Source: Kutzneria viridogrisea (GTDB lineage: Bacteria > Actinomycetota > Actinomycetes > Mycobacteriales > Pseudonocardiaceae). From it: a stretch of DNA of 64,000 nucleotides. The notes below the pieces were generated by a model, which was not told where the DNA came from, made no database searches, and saw nothing but the letters and a program-made list of their open reading frames with translations. The stretch spans positions 1,736,001-1,800,000 of the forward strand of contig JACJID010000001.1 in the NCBI GenBank assembly GCA_014138725.1, read 5' to 3'. Shown in pieces: positions 52,701 to 59,930 of the stretch. How positions within the stretch are numbered: position 1 is the first letter of the stretch; every line of letters begins with the position of its first letter. The position numbers and the translations under genes are program-made.

Positions 52701-54191
52701 GTGGAACCGCTCGAACAGCCGGGGCAGCTCCTCCTCCGGCACGCCCACCCCGGTGTCGGCCACGGTCAGCACCGCGCAGCCGGCCACGGGGTGCAGGTCC
52801 ACCCGGATGCTCCCGCTGAAGGTGAACTTCAGCGCGTTGCCGACCAGGTTGAACACGATCTTCTCCCACATGCCCCGGTCCACGTGGGCGGGCGGGTCCA
52901 GTGGGGGGCAGTCCACCGCAAGGCGCAGCCCCGCCCGGTCGATGGCCGAGCGGAACAACCCGGCCAGCTCGGCGGTCAGCGTGCCCAGGTCCACCGGCTC
53001 GTACGCGGCCTCGACCCGGCCCGCCTCGATGCGGGAGAAGTCCAGCAGGGAGTTGACCAGCTTGCCCAGCCGCTGCGCGTTGCGCTCCACCACGGCCAGC
53101 TGCTCGCGCTCGACGCCCCGCGCGGCCTCGCGCAGTTCCCGCAGCGGCCCGGTGATCAGCGTCAGCGGGGTGCGGAACTCGTGGCTGATGTTGGCGAAGA
53201 ACGCGGTCTTGGCCTTGTCCAGCTCGGCCAGCTCCTCGGCCCTGCGCTGCTGGAACTCGTAGGCCAGCGCCCCGTTGATCAGCGCGGCGCTCTGGTCGGC
53301 GGCCAGCGCGAGGAAGGTCCGGTACGGCTCGTCCAGCGCCCGTCCCGCGCTGGCCGCCAGCACGATCACACCCAGCGGCTCACCGCCGGAGTCGTTGCGC
53401 AGCGGGAACACCAGCGCCTCGGTGGGCGGTCTGTCCCAGGCCCCGCCGGGCAGCTCGCCGATGCGCTCGCGCACCTCGTGTACGTGCACCGCGCTGACCG
53501 TGGCCAGCACCTCCGCCACCGGCCAGCCCGCGAAGGCCGGGCCGCTGGCCGCGGTCAGTTCGGGCGGGCCGCCGAGGTAGATCGCCGCGTACGGCACGTC
53601 GGGGCCCAGCGAGTCCACCACGGCGCGGCACGCCTGCCCGGCGCTGCGCAGGCCGCCCGCCTTGGCGCCGAGCCCGCGTAGCATCGCCATCCTGCGCTCG
53701 CCGACGACCCGTTCGGTGGTCTCGCTGACCGCGGTGAACACGCCCACCACGGAGCCGTCCTCGTCGTGCAGCGGGCTGTAGGAGTACGTCCAGTACGTCT
53801 CCTCCCAGTACCCGTGCCGGTCCATCGGCAGCAGCAGGTCGTCGGACCAGGTGGCCTGCCCGGTCGCCAGCACCCCGCGCAGCATCGGGCCGATGATGTG
53901 CCAGATCTCGGTCCACACCTGGTCACCCGGCTTACCCAGCGCGGGGTGCTTGCTGCCCAGCAGCGGCAGGTACGCGTCGTTGTAGAGGAAGCGCAGCTCC
54001 TGGCCCCACCACACGATCATGGGGAAGCGCGAGGTCAGGCAGATCCGGCAGGCCGTGCGCAGCGCGGCGGGCCAGTCCCGCTGCGGTCCCAGCGGTGAAC
54101 TGGCCCAGTCCACCTCACGCATCCGGGCGGCCATCGCGCTGTCGCCGGGGAAGGCCAGCGACAGCAGGTCCGCCTCCACGTCTTCGTCCAC
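49758..54191 (-). CDS. Ten-domain hybrid kinase/receiver/SpoIIE phosphatase/anti-sigma ATPase
   Basis: 1477 residues, soluble. The order is PAS (about 30-160), GAF (about 175-310), HisKA (FFANISHEFRTPLT), HATPase (GSGIGLALVRELVGLHGG), receiver (VLIADDNADM...ISDVMMPGLDG...DDYLVKPF), PAS (SMADVAPALIWAADRAG), two GAFs, SpoIIE/PP2C ([35 protein letters not shown]) and RsbW-like HATPase (LVLGEAAANAVEHAYPG, SRGRGLELIGKLA). One chain thus senses, phosphorylates, dephosphorylates antagonists and could bind a sigma factor. GTG start with GGAGG four bases upstream. It follows the SRPBCC gene by 116 bases. Confidence 0.92.
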   Translation of the reverse strand: MDEDVEADLLSLAFPGDSAMAARMREVDWASSPLGPQRDWPAALRTACRICLTSRFPMIVWWGQELRFLYNDAYLPLLGSKHPALGKPGDQVWTEIWHIIGPMLRGVLATGQATWSDDLLLPMDRHGYWEETYWTYSYSPLHDEDGSVVGVFTAVSETTERVVGERRMAMLRGLGAKAGGLRSAGQACRAVVDSLGPDVPYAAIYLGGPPELTAASGPAFAGWPVAEVLATVSAVHVHEVRERIGELPGGAWDRPPTEALVFPLRNDSGGEPLGVIVLAASAGRALDEPYRTFLALAADQSAALINGALAYEFQQRRAEELAELDKAKTAFFANISHEFRTPLTLITGPLRELREAARGVEREQLAVVERNAQRLGKLVNSLLDFSRIEAGRVEAAYEPVDLGTLTAELAGLFRSAIDRAGLRLAVDCPPLDPPAHVDRGMWEKIVFNLVGNALKFTFSGSIRVDLHPVAGCAVLTVADTGVGVPEEELPRLFERFHRIEQPRSRSTEGSGIGLALVRELVGLHGGEVEVSSEVDVGTTFTVRIPLGSAHLPAANLGASTVRSDSAAPFVEEAEQWLPGTEPTAPREPAQVLIADDNADMRGYLTRLLGARYRTVAVADGVQALRAVREAAPDLVISDVMMPGLDGLGLVAALREDPRTARVPVLLLSARAGEEASAEGLTAGADDYLVKPFSARELLSRVNAHVRLGRVRRQGEQRFRSMADVAPALIWAADRAGDREFVNRGWTEFTGTGPTYALGMGWQRLVHPQDLDRYRAALDSAVDTGGALSIEYRLRRADGAYHWMLEHAVPIGQGAEFSGHVASCVDINARYQETERQRLLAQFGAELDDTTGVVPRLDRLTRLMVQTRLADQCTVRRTDQADGPRRKGTEMVVPLRARGRTLAVLTLRRDTGAADYTDANLALVTEIASRAGIALDNALLLAEEQTTAARLALLQQATAELSAATTPAQVARTAVAHGLRLLGECEIGVFELRDPEVLEPLTPPGHQRSWTRIDLTDRSPVTDAVSTHRPVWIERLEDCAAEHPAFPDLMRATGFAAGAVVPLIVAGRCLGVITVGAPVERVFDPGDRLAVLSLAEQCAQALDRARMYRAEHEIAEVLQRSLLPKSLPEVDRLALATRYLPGAEGTRAGGDWYDVLRLDADRVAIVVGDVVGQGPTAAAVMGQLRSAVAAYLLEGHSPAECLRHLNEFAERVPAALASTVACLVIDCGTGELCWARAGHVPPVLVRDGEASLLTGAVGTVLGLGAELPLTEERREIAPGDTVLLYTDGLVERRGEDLDLGLDRLVANARELAGLPAEQVASDLVTHQLADQGPNDDVALVVARLLPVTLRERLPAVPAVLASMRTAVRAWARSANLAADLLDDLQLVLGEAAANAVEHAYPGVPDGEFEYELRALPDGAVSGRVRDFGAWRPVPADKGSRGRGLELIGKLARDSSVCRGADGTEVTFVLSANRVEVSR

Positions 54192-54248
54192 CAGACCTCC
54201 AGCGAGCAGGCTAGCCAGTGGGGCCTGCGGTGGCCACCGACGTGGGTC

Positions 54249-54271
54249 TACCCGCTCGCGCCGGTGCACGC
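54249..54271 (-). promoter_or_regulatory. Possible sigma-B-type promoter of the hybrid kinase
   Basis: Minus strand GCGT, 14 bases, GGGTAG, 58 bases before the GTG. It is the weakest of the series because of its poor -35 and short spacer. Confidence 0.35.
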
Positions 54272-54307
54272 TCGGGCCGTGCCCGAAAGTCCTTCCGGAC
54301 TGCCCGC

Positions 54308-54898
54308 TCACGCCTCGTGCAGGGGCGGCGGGGTCTTGGCGCCCATCACGCCTCCGGTGCGCTCGGGGTAGATCGGGGCGTCACCGATCACCGGGTCGGT
54401 CTCCGGCGGGGCGCCCTGGTCGACCAGGCCGCCGCCGGTCTGCGGAGAGGGCTGGACCTCGCCGCGCCACGCCCCGGTCTCGTGGCCCTCGGATTCGATG
54501 AACTCCTTGAACCGGTGCAGATCACCGCTGACCCGGTTGCCCACGATGCCCAGTGCGGCCCCGGCCTTCTCGGTGAGCGTTTCCGGCTCGTACTCCATTT
54601 GCAGCGTCACCCGCGTGGTGTCGCTGTCCAGGCGGTGGAAGGTCACCACGCCGCCGTGCTCGGGGCCCTCCACGGTGTGCCAGGCCACCCGCTCGTCGGG
54701 GTGCTGCTCGGTGATCTGCGCGTCGAACTCGCGGTGCACGCCGCCGACCTTGGTCTCCCAGTGCGTGAGCGTGTCGTCGACCTGCACGACCCGTTCCACG
54801 CCCTCCATGAAGTAGGGGAAGGACTCGAACTGGGTCCACTGGTTGTACGCGGTACGCACGGGGACGTGGACGTCGACGGACTTCTCAATGGTCGTCAT
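54308..54898 (-). CDS. SRPBCC/cyclase-dehydrase-like protein
   Basis: 196 residues. The START-like fold opens with EKSVDVHVPVRTAYNQWTQFESFPYFMEGVERVVQVDDTLTHW and continues with VAWHTVEGPEHGGVVTFHRLD, TRVTLQMEYEP and a final long helix RVSGDLHRFKEFIES. It probably binds a hydrophobic ligand; related proteins (YcgI/SMU-like polyketide cyclase group) are common in actinobacterial stress regulons. A Pro/Gly-rich acidic tail of about 60 residues is extra. GGAAGAGGA lies upstream of the ATG. Confidence 0.87.
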   Translation of the reverse strand: MTTIEKSVDVHVPVRTAYNQWTQFESFPYFMEGVERVVQVDDTLTHWETKVGGVHREFDAQITEQHPDERVAWHTVEGPEHGGVVTFHRLDSDTTRVTLQMEYEPETLTEKAGAALGIVGNRVSGDLHRFKEFIESEGHETGAWRGEVQPSPQTGGGLVDQGAPPETDPVIGDAPIYPERTGGVMGAKTPPPLHEA

Positions 54899-54933
54899 CG
54901 GGTGATTCCTCTTCCTTTGGTGTACTCGGGGGT

Positions 54934-54957
54934 TACCCGTCCGAGCTCCGCTCACAC
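54934..54957 (-). promoter_or_regulatory. Sigma-B-type promoter of the SRPBCC gene
   Basis: Minus strand GTGT, 15 bases, GGGTAA, 36 bases before the ATG. It overlaps the stop region of the baeRF2 gene. Confidence 0.5.
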
Positions 54958-55995
54958 CTGTGCGTGGCGCAGCAGTGCACCGACCCCGTCGGTCAGCTCC
55001 ACGTGGCCGTCGGGGACGACCACCTCGGCCCCGGTGGCCGCGGCCAGGCACGGCAACGCCTCGTCCAGCCTGCGCCGGCGCAGCTTCGTGGTACCGGTCG
55101 CGGCCAGCTCCTCCTGCTCCAGTGCTGCCTGACCCGGTTCGTCACCGGTCCACAACGGACGGTCGCCCACCAGGGACTGGCTCACCACAACGGTTTCCGC
55201 CCTGGCTTCGCGCAGTGCGCTGACTACCGCGGGTAGTCCGTCCACCGCGTCGCCCCGTCCGGCGGCCAGCTCCTCGGTGAACCGGTCCACCAGGTCGTCC
55301 TGAATGGACCGTGCGAAGTCCTGCGCGATGGTGGCCAACTCCACCTGTAGGGCGGCCTCGTCCACGCCATCCGCCCGTCCACCGCTCGCCACCTGCACCG
55401 CGATCCGTTGGCAGCGCTGGGGGAGTTCCTCCTGCAAGGCGGTGCGGGCCTGCACCTCGCCAGCGAGGATGATCAGTTCGGCGTGCAGGTCGTCAGCCAT
55501 CGAGACCACCTCGGCGGCCACGGCGCCGACATTGTGCACGGGGTGGTCCTCACCGCGCACGCTCACCACACCGACCAACTCGCCCTCCTGGCCGTAGCCG
55601 CGCAGATCCGCACCCAGCCGGTCGGTGATGGCCACGACGTACGGGATGGGCGGTACGGCCTGGGCCACCAGCGGCAGCAGGTGCGGCAGTTCCGAGTAGC
55701 GCGCGATCGGCAGCGGCGGGGGCACCGGCAGCCACTTGTCCACCAGCACCCGGCCCGCCGAGGCGATCAGCGCCCGCCCCGCGCGGCCCACCGGCCGCGG
55801 TCCGCTGGTCAGCGCGTCGTGCAGGGCCCGCAGTGTCGGCGGGTCGGCGCCCTGCCTGGTCAGTTCCTGTTCCGCGGCCTTCCAGTGCGGTCCGAGCGCG
55901 TGTGCGGAGTCCTCGGCATCGTGCGAGGCGTCCAGGTACAACGAGGCGAACGCGCCGGGCGCGGCGGTCAGCTCGCCCAGTTCGGACAGGTTCAT
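54952..55995 (-). CDS. Rv2629/baeRF2-type ribosome-hibernation factor candidate
   Basis: 347 residues resembling Rv2629-family proteins: ASLYLDASHDAEDS...LGPHWKAAEQELTRQGADPPTLRAL, then PYVVAITDRLGADLRGYG, GEDHPVHNVG, ELIILAGEVQARTALQEELP and a C-terminal TGAEVVVPDGHVELTDGVGALLRHA. Such eRF1-like proteins are proposed to bind idle ribosomes under stress. The loop after GEDHPVH, which in relatives as I recall is a long Gly/Arg-rich segment, is nearly absent here. GAGGAAGGAGG precedes the ATG, and a strong sigma-B-type promoter lies upstream. Confidence 0.85.
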   Translation of the reverse strand: MNLSELGELTAAPGAFASLYLDASHDAEDSAHALGPHWKAAEQELTRQGADPPTLRALHDALTSGPRPVGRAGRALIASAGRVLVDKWLPVPPPLPIARYSELPHLLPLVAQAVPPIPYVVAITDRLGADLRGYGQEGELVGVVSVRGEDHPVHNVGAVAAEVVSMADDLHAELIILAGEVQARTALQEELPQRCQRIAVQVASGGRADGVDEAALQVELATIAQDFARSIQDDLVDRFTEELAAGRGDAVDGLPAVVSALREARAETVVVSQSLVGDRPLWTGDEPGQAALEQEELAATGTTKLRRRRLDEALPCLAAATGAEVVVPDGHVELTDGVGALLRHAQV

Positions 55996-56021
55996 GTGAC
56001 CTCCTTCCTCATGCCGGGGCG

Positions 56022-56045
56022 TACCCGTGCAGCGCCGGGGCAAAC
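56022..56045 (-). promoter_or_regulatory. Sigma-B-type promoter of the baeRF2 gene
   Basis: Minus strand GTTT, 15 bases, GGGTAC, 27 bases before the ATG: a full consensus match at ideal distance. Confidence 0.7.
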
Positions 56046-56171
56046 GCGGGATCGGCCGCGACACCGCTCAATACTGTTTACGGGAACGGAAACCGACACC
56101 GCCTTCGGTAGGTACTGCCCTGCTTGTCCCGCTGCCTAACATCCGGGCATTCTCCGATTCAGGAGGTCGTG

Positions 56172-57716
56172 ATGTTCGTCCGCCTTGCCGTTCCCGTTGC
56201 CGCGCTGCTGTTGTGCGCCACGGCAACCTCCATCGCCGCTCCCGACTCCACCAGCGAGGTCCCGGGCCTGGCCGCCCAGGCCCTGCCCGGGGCCCAGGAC
56301 CTGGGCCCGGCCTCCGGTCAGCAGCGGGTGGCGCTGACCCTGCGATCCCAGGACGAGATTGGCCTGCAACGGTTCCTGGCCGACCCGCGGCACGCGACGC
56401 TCAGTTCCGCGCAGTACCAGGCCGCCTTCGGTCCGTCCCCGGCCGCCGAGCGCGCCGTCCTGGACTGGGCCCGCGGCGCCGGGCTCGAGGTGGCGCACCG
56501 GCCCGGCAGTCAGGTCTTCTCGTTGCAGGCAGCGGCGCCGGTGATGGCCGGCGCCTTCCACACCAGCGTGCACCGCTTCCGAGTGGCCGGGTTGGAGGTG
56601 CTCGGTTCCACCGGGCCAGGCCGGTTACCGCGCCAGGTCGCCGCGGTCACCGCCGGGCTGGTCGGGCTGGCCGCTGCACTGCCCGCGCAGACAGCCTTGC
56701 GGCTCAACGGGGATCGCGTGGCCGCGCCCGCCGACCTCCACCCGATGGGGCCCGACGAGTTCGCCAAGTTCTACGCCATGCCCACGACGCCCACCGGCAA
56801 GGGCCAGAAGATCGCCGTCCTCGGCTGGACCGCCATGGACGGGGTGGTCCGGGACCTGGCCGCCTTCCAGGACCGCTACCACCTGCCGAGGGTCCCGATG
56901 ACCGTGGACTACGTGAGCGGCAAGCCGGACTCGGTCAACGACCAGATGGAGTGGGACCTGGACACCCAGTACGCCACGGCGATGGCCCCCGGCCTGGACG
57001 AGATCCACGTCTACGCAGCCAGGTCCAACGAGAACTCGGACCTGACCACCGCCTTCGGCAAGTGGGCCGACGAGAACACCTACCCGGTCGGCAGCGCCTC
57101 GCTGGGGGACTGCGAGCAGAACGCCAAGGACTGGGTGGGCGCGCTGGAGCCGGTGCTGCGCAAGGCGGAGGCCCAGGGTCAGACCCTGTTGGCCGCCAGC
57201 GGTGACGACGGCACGAACTGCTTCGGCGGCGTGCGCGACCAACGGTCCTACCCGGCCTCCAGCCCGCACGCGATCGCCGTCGGCGGCACCGAGATCACCG
57301 ACATCACGGGGCACAAGGTCACCGGCTGGCACGGGTCCGGTGGCGGCAACAGCGCACTGCTGGACAAGCCGTCCTGGCAGGACAACGCGGGCGGGGCGTT
57401 CACCGGCACCAAGCGCGGCCTGCCCGACCTGTCCTTCGCCGCGACCAACTACAAGATCATCGACAACGGTGGGGACAACACCGTGGCCGGGACCTCGGCC
57501 AGCACCCCGGTGGTCGCCGGGCTGCTCGCCAGGGTGCGGGAGAAGAACCCGAGCCTGGGGTTCATCGGGCCGAAGGTGTACTCCGTGGACCGTGCCGTCT
57601 ACACCGACATCACCACCGGCAACAACGGCAAGGCCGCGGGTCCCGGCTGGGACTACGTGACCGGGCTCGGTGAGCCGATCGTCACCCGGTGGCTGGACGC
57701 CATGGCTGGTTCGTGA
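56172..57716 (+). CDS. Secreted S53 sedolisin-type serine-carboxyl peptidase
   Basis: 514 residues. A signal peptide (RLAVPVAALLLCATATSIAA) is followed by a pro-domain with HATLSSAQYQAAFGPS (about 30-185). The mature enzyme has the sedolisin triad: E260 and D264 (MEWDLDTQYA), D345 in ASGDDG as oxyanion residue, and S442 in GTSASTP. The C-terminal calcium site is TDITTGNNG...GWDYVTGLG. It is active at acid pH as a secreted endopeptidase. AGGAGG stands before the ATG. Confidence 0.93.
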   Translation: MFVRLAVPVAALLLCATATSIAAPDSTSEVPGLAAQALPGAQDLGPASGQQRVALTLRSQDEIGLQRFLADPRHATLSSAQYQAAFGPSPAAERAVLDWARGAGLEVAHRPGSQVFSLQAAAPVMAGAFHTSVHRFRVAGLEVLGSTGPGRLPRQVAAVTAGLVGLAAALPAQTALRLNGDRVAAPADLHPMGPDEFAKFYAMPTTPTGKGQKIAVLGWTAMDGVVRDLAAFQDRYHLPRVPMTVDYVSGKPDSVNDQMEWDLDTQYATAMAPGLDEIHVYAARSNENSDLTTAFGKWADENTYPVGSASLGDCEQNAKDWVGALEPVLRKAEAQGQTLLAASGDDGTNCFGGVRDQRSYPASSPHAIAVGGTEITDITGHKVTGWHGSGGGNSALLDKPSWQDNAGGAFTGTKRGLPDLSFAATNYKIIDNGGDNTVAGTSASTPVVAGLLARVREKNPSLGFIGPKVYSVDRAVYTDITTGNNGKAAGPGWDYVTGLGEPIVTRWLDAMAGS

Positions 57717-57780
57717 CCGATCAGTACGAGGTCTGGCCGTCCGGGGCACCCGTGTCCTGGACGGCCAGGCCTGGTAAGGG

Positions 57781-58188
57781 TCAGTACGGGGGCTTGCGGG
57801 TCAGCACGCGGCGGCCACCGGCCCAGATGGTCATGGCCACGACCACGCCCAGCACGGCGATCCCCAGGAACAGCCAGTGCGTGGCCCGGCCGGTGGAGCC
57901 CTGGGCGATGCCCGAGACGTACAGGGCGAGGTAGCCGACCAGTTGCAGCGCGGCGAAGGGTAGCACCAGCCTGCGCCGCAGGATCACCAGCAGGGCCAGC
58001 ACCCCGGTGACCAGCACGACCACTGCCTGCCAGGCGGTGAACTGGAACCAGGCGACCTGCCCGGTGGCCAGCCCGATCAGGCTGACCACGAGCAGCAGCA
58101 CGCCCTCCACCGCCAGCACGATCCGGCTCAGGTCGACCCGGCTGCGCTCGGCGCGGTCGGACGCGGTCAGCTGTTCGCGCTCGCTCAT
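57781..58188 (-). CDS. Four-helix membrane protein, hypothetical
   Basis: 135 residues. After a charged N-terminus (EREQLTASDRAERSRVD), four helices lie at about 22-42, 52-70, 75-93 and 105-123. It resembles small DUF4383-like stress membrane proteins but no motif is decisive. Its ATG overlaps the TGA of the SDR gene (ATGA), so it is translated by coupling and shares the SDR gene's sigma-B-type promoter. Confidence 0.75.
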   Translation of the reverse strand: MSEREQLTASDRAERSRVDLSRIVLAVEGVLLLVVSLIGLATGQVAWFQFTAWQAVVVLVTGVLALLVILRRRLVLPFAALQLVGYLALYVSGIAQGSTGRATHWLFLGIAVLGVVVAMTIWAGGRRVLTRKPPY

Positions 58189-59180
58189 CGGGAAACCCTC
58201 CACATCAGCGCCAGTACCGCCGCGACGGTTCCGGCGGCGATCAGCGCCCCGCGGTGCGCCGAGAACCACCACTGCCTGCTGCCGGGCCGTGCGGTGGCGT
58301 CGAAAGCGCCGTGTGCGCCGTGGTCCTGCCCCGTCGGCCCGTCGGCGGGGCGCCACAGGTTGCCCTCGTCCGCCGGGGGCGTGCGGTCGCACTGCTGCGA
58401 GTCGTAACCGGTCCGCGCCAGGTAGCGGTCGACCAGGACGCCCGCGAACCGCGAGCCGAGCACGGTGGTCACGGTCGAGGCGCCAACCCAGTACTCGCGC
58501 CGTCGCGGGTGCCTGGCCGCGTGCACGATCGCCCGCGCGGCCACCTCGGGCTGGTAGACCGGTGGCACGGGCTGTGCTGGCCGCGGCAGACGGTTCACCA
58601 GCCAGTCGAACTGCGGGGTGTTCATCGCGGGCAGGTGCACCATCGTCACGTGCACCCCGCTGCGCTCGTGCAGCAGCTCGCAGCGCAGCGCCTCGGTGAA
58701 GCCCTTGACCGCGTGCTTGGCGGCGCAGTAGGCGGATTGCAGCGGGATCGCGCGGTGCGCCAGAGCGGACCCGACCTGCACGATGGCGCCCCGACCACGG
58801 GGGCGCATCCGCCACAGGGCGGCCTGGGTGCCGTGCACGTAGCCGAGGTAGCTGACCTCGGTGACGCGCCGGTACTCCTCGGCGCTGATCCGCGAGACCG
58901 GCGCGAACACCGAACTGAACGCGTTGTTGACCCACACGTCGATCGGGCCGAACTCCGCCTCCACCCGCGTGGCGGCGGCGTCCACCTGCCCGGGGTCGGC
59001 CACGTCCACCTCGATCGGCAGCGGCACGCCACCGGCGGCGCGCACGTCCTCGGCGGCGGCATTCAGCCCCGTGTTGCCCCGCGCCAGCAGTGCGACGTGG
59101 TCGCCGCGGGCACCGAACTGCTTGGCCGTCGCGCGTCCCACTCCGCCCGAGGCTCCGGTGATGACAACGACTTGGCTCAT
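58185..59180 (-). CDS. SDR-family oxidoreductase with C-terminal membrane anchor
   Basis: 331 residues. The Rossmann loop is TGASGGVGRA, followed by NNA and the catalytic Ser-Tyr-Lys in VGSALAHRAIPLQSAYCAAKHAVKG. The substrate end has PAMNTPQFDW and YQPEVAARAIVHAARHPRRREYWVG. After the catalytic domain comes a hydrophilic linker and one C-terminal helix (GALIAAGTVAAVLALMW). This is the membrane-tethered SDR group common in actinobacteria; substrate unknown. The promoter -10 is only 11 bases from the ATG, so the mRNA may be leaderless. Confidence 0.9.
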   Translation of the reverse strand: MSQVVVITGASGGVGRATAKQFGARGDHVALLARGNTGLNAAAEDVRAAGGVPLPIEVDVADPGQVDAAATRVEAEFGPIDVWVNNAFSSVFAPVSRISAEEYRRVTEVSYLGYVHGTQAALWRMRPRGRGAIVQVGSALAHRAIPLQSAYCAAKHAVKGFTEALRCELLHERSGVHVTMVHLPAMNTPQFDWLVNRLPRPAQPVPPVYQPEVAARAIVHAARHPRRREYWVGASTVTTVLGSRFAGVLVDRYLARTGYDSQQCDRTPPADEGNLWRPADGPTGQDHGAHGAFDATARPGSRQWWFSAHRGALIAAGTVAAVLALMWRVSR

Positions 59181-59190
59181 GAGGCGTGGC

Positions 59191-59214
59191 TACCCGGTGT
59201 GCCAGGAGCTAACC
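59191..59214 (-). promoter_or_regulatory. Sigma-B-type promoter of the SDR-membrane protein operon
   Basis: Minus strand GGTT, 15 bases, GGGTAG, ending 10 bases before the ATG. Confidence 0.5.
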
Positions 59215-59459
59215 CAGCCCTGGCAAGGTGGGAGAACGCCTCGTGCGTTCGGCCCGCGGCCCGCACATCTGGTTCGGTCCATTGTGGACACGATCTGCTC
59301 CGGGTGGCTCCGCGCGAAGTCCTCGGCCACTCGGCAGCACGCCACGATCGTCGCCGGTGTCCCGGTTACCCCGATCGGCGCACTTCACACCGCGCGGGTT
59401 TGGCCGTGACCGCGCGGTGGCACCCGATGTCCGACGCTGGCGGAGGGAGCTGGTCGGAG

Positions 59460-59873
59460 ATGGACACCGAGCGCGTGTTGTTCTTGGTGGCCGGGGTCCT
59501 GGTGGTCGCGGTCGTCGGTCGACTGCTGGTCCACAGCGGGCGGCGCTACCTCGCCACCTCGGAGGCGAGCGCCCGTGGCTCGGCCGGATCGGCGGCCGCC
59601 CTGGTCTCGACCCTGTTCCACCTCGTGACCCTGGGCCTGGTGGCACTGATCGCGGTGCTGCCCTTCAACGGGGACCTGCAACAGAACTTCTTGCTGCGCA
59701 TCGGTTTCCTGCTCATCGTGCTGGCACTGGCCTACGGCGTGGCGCTGATGATGCTCAGCCGCCGCAGGCAGGAGCAACTGGCCTCCAGTATCGACTCGCA
59801 CATCCAGGAGGCCGAACTCCAGCGCTCGGAGCCCGCGCAGGCCGAGAAGGAGACTCCCGGCCAGCGGACCTGA
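59460..59873 (+). CDS. Two-helix membrane protein, hypothetical
   Basis: 137 residues from ATG: MDTERVLFLVAGVLVVAVVGRLLVHSG, then a second and third hydrophobic segment (LFHLVTLGLVALIAVLPF, LRIGFLLIVLALAYGVALMML) and an acidic, Gln-rich cytosolic tail. No family is recognised with certainty. In-frame starts at 59406 and 59427 also exist; this one has GGAG about ten bases upstream and removes a poorly hydrophobic prefix. Confidence 0.65.
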   Translation: MDTERVLFLVAGVLVVAVVGRLLVHSGRRYLATSEASARGSAGSAAALVSTLFHLVTLGLVALIAVLPFNGDLQQNFLLRIGFLLIVLALAYGVALMMLSRRRQEQLASSIDSHIQEAELQRSEPAQAEKETPGQRT

Positions 59874-59884
59874 GTGGAGGGAGG

Positions 59885-59927
59885 CGAGGCGGCTGCCCTG
59901 ACCCCGTGGTGGGACAGCCGCCTCGCG
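59885..59927. terminator. Bidirectional hairpin terminator
   Basis: Perfect 12-base arms GCGAGGCGGCTG / CAGCCGCCTCGC with a 19-base loop in the 57-base gap between two convergent genes. No T-run. Confidence 0.6.
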
Positions 59928-59930
59928 GCC

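Noticed and set aside
49638-53681. A 1347-codon open frame on the plus strand opposite the hybrid kinase
   Set aside because: Composition is Arg/Gly/His/Gln-rich with no domain; the minus-strand reading shows ten recognisable domains.
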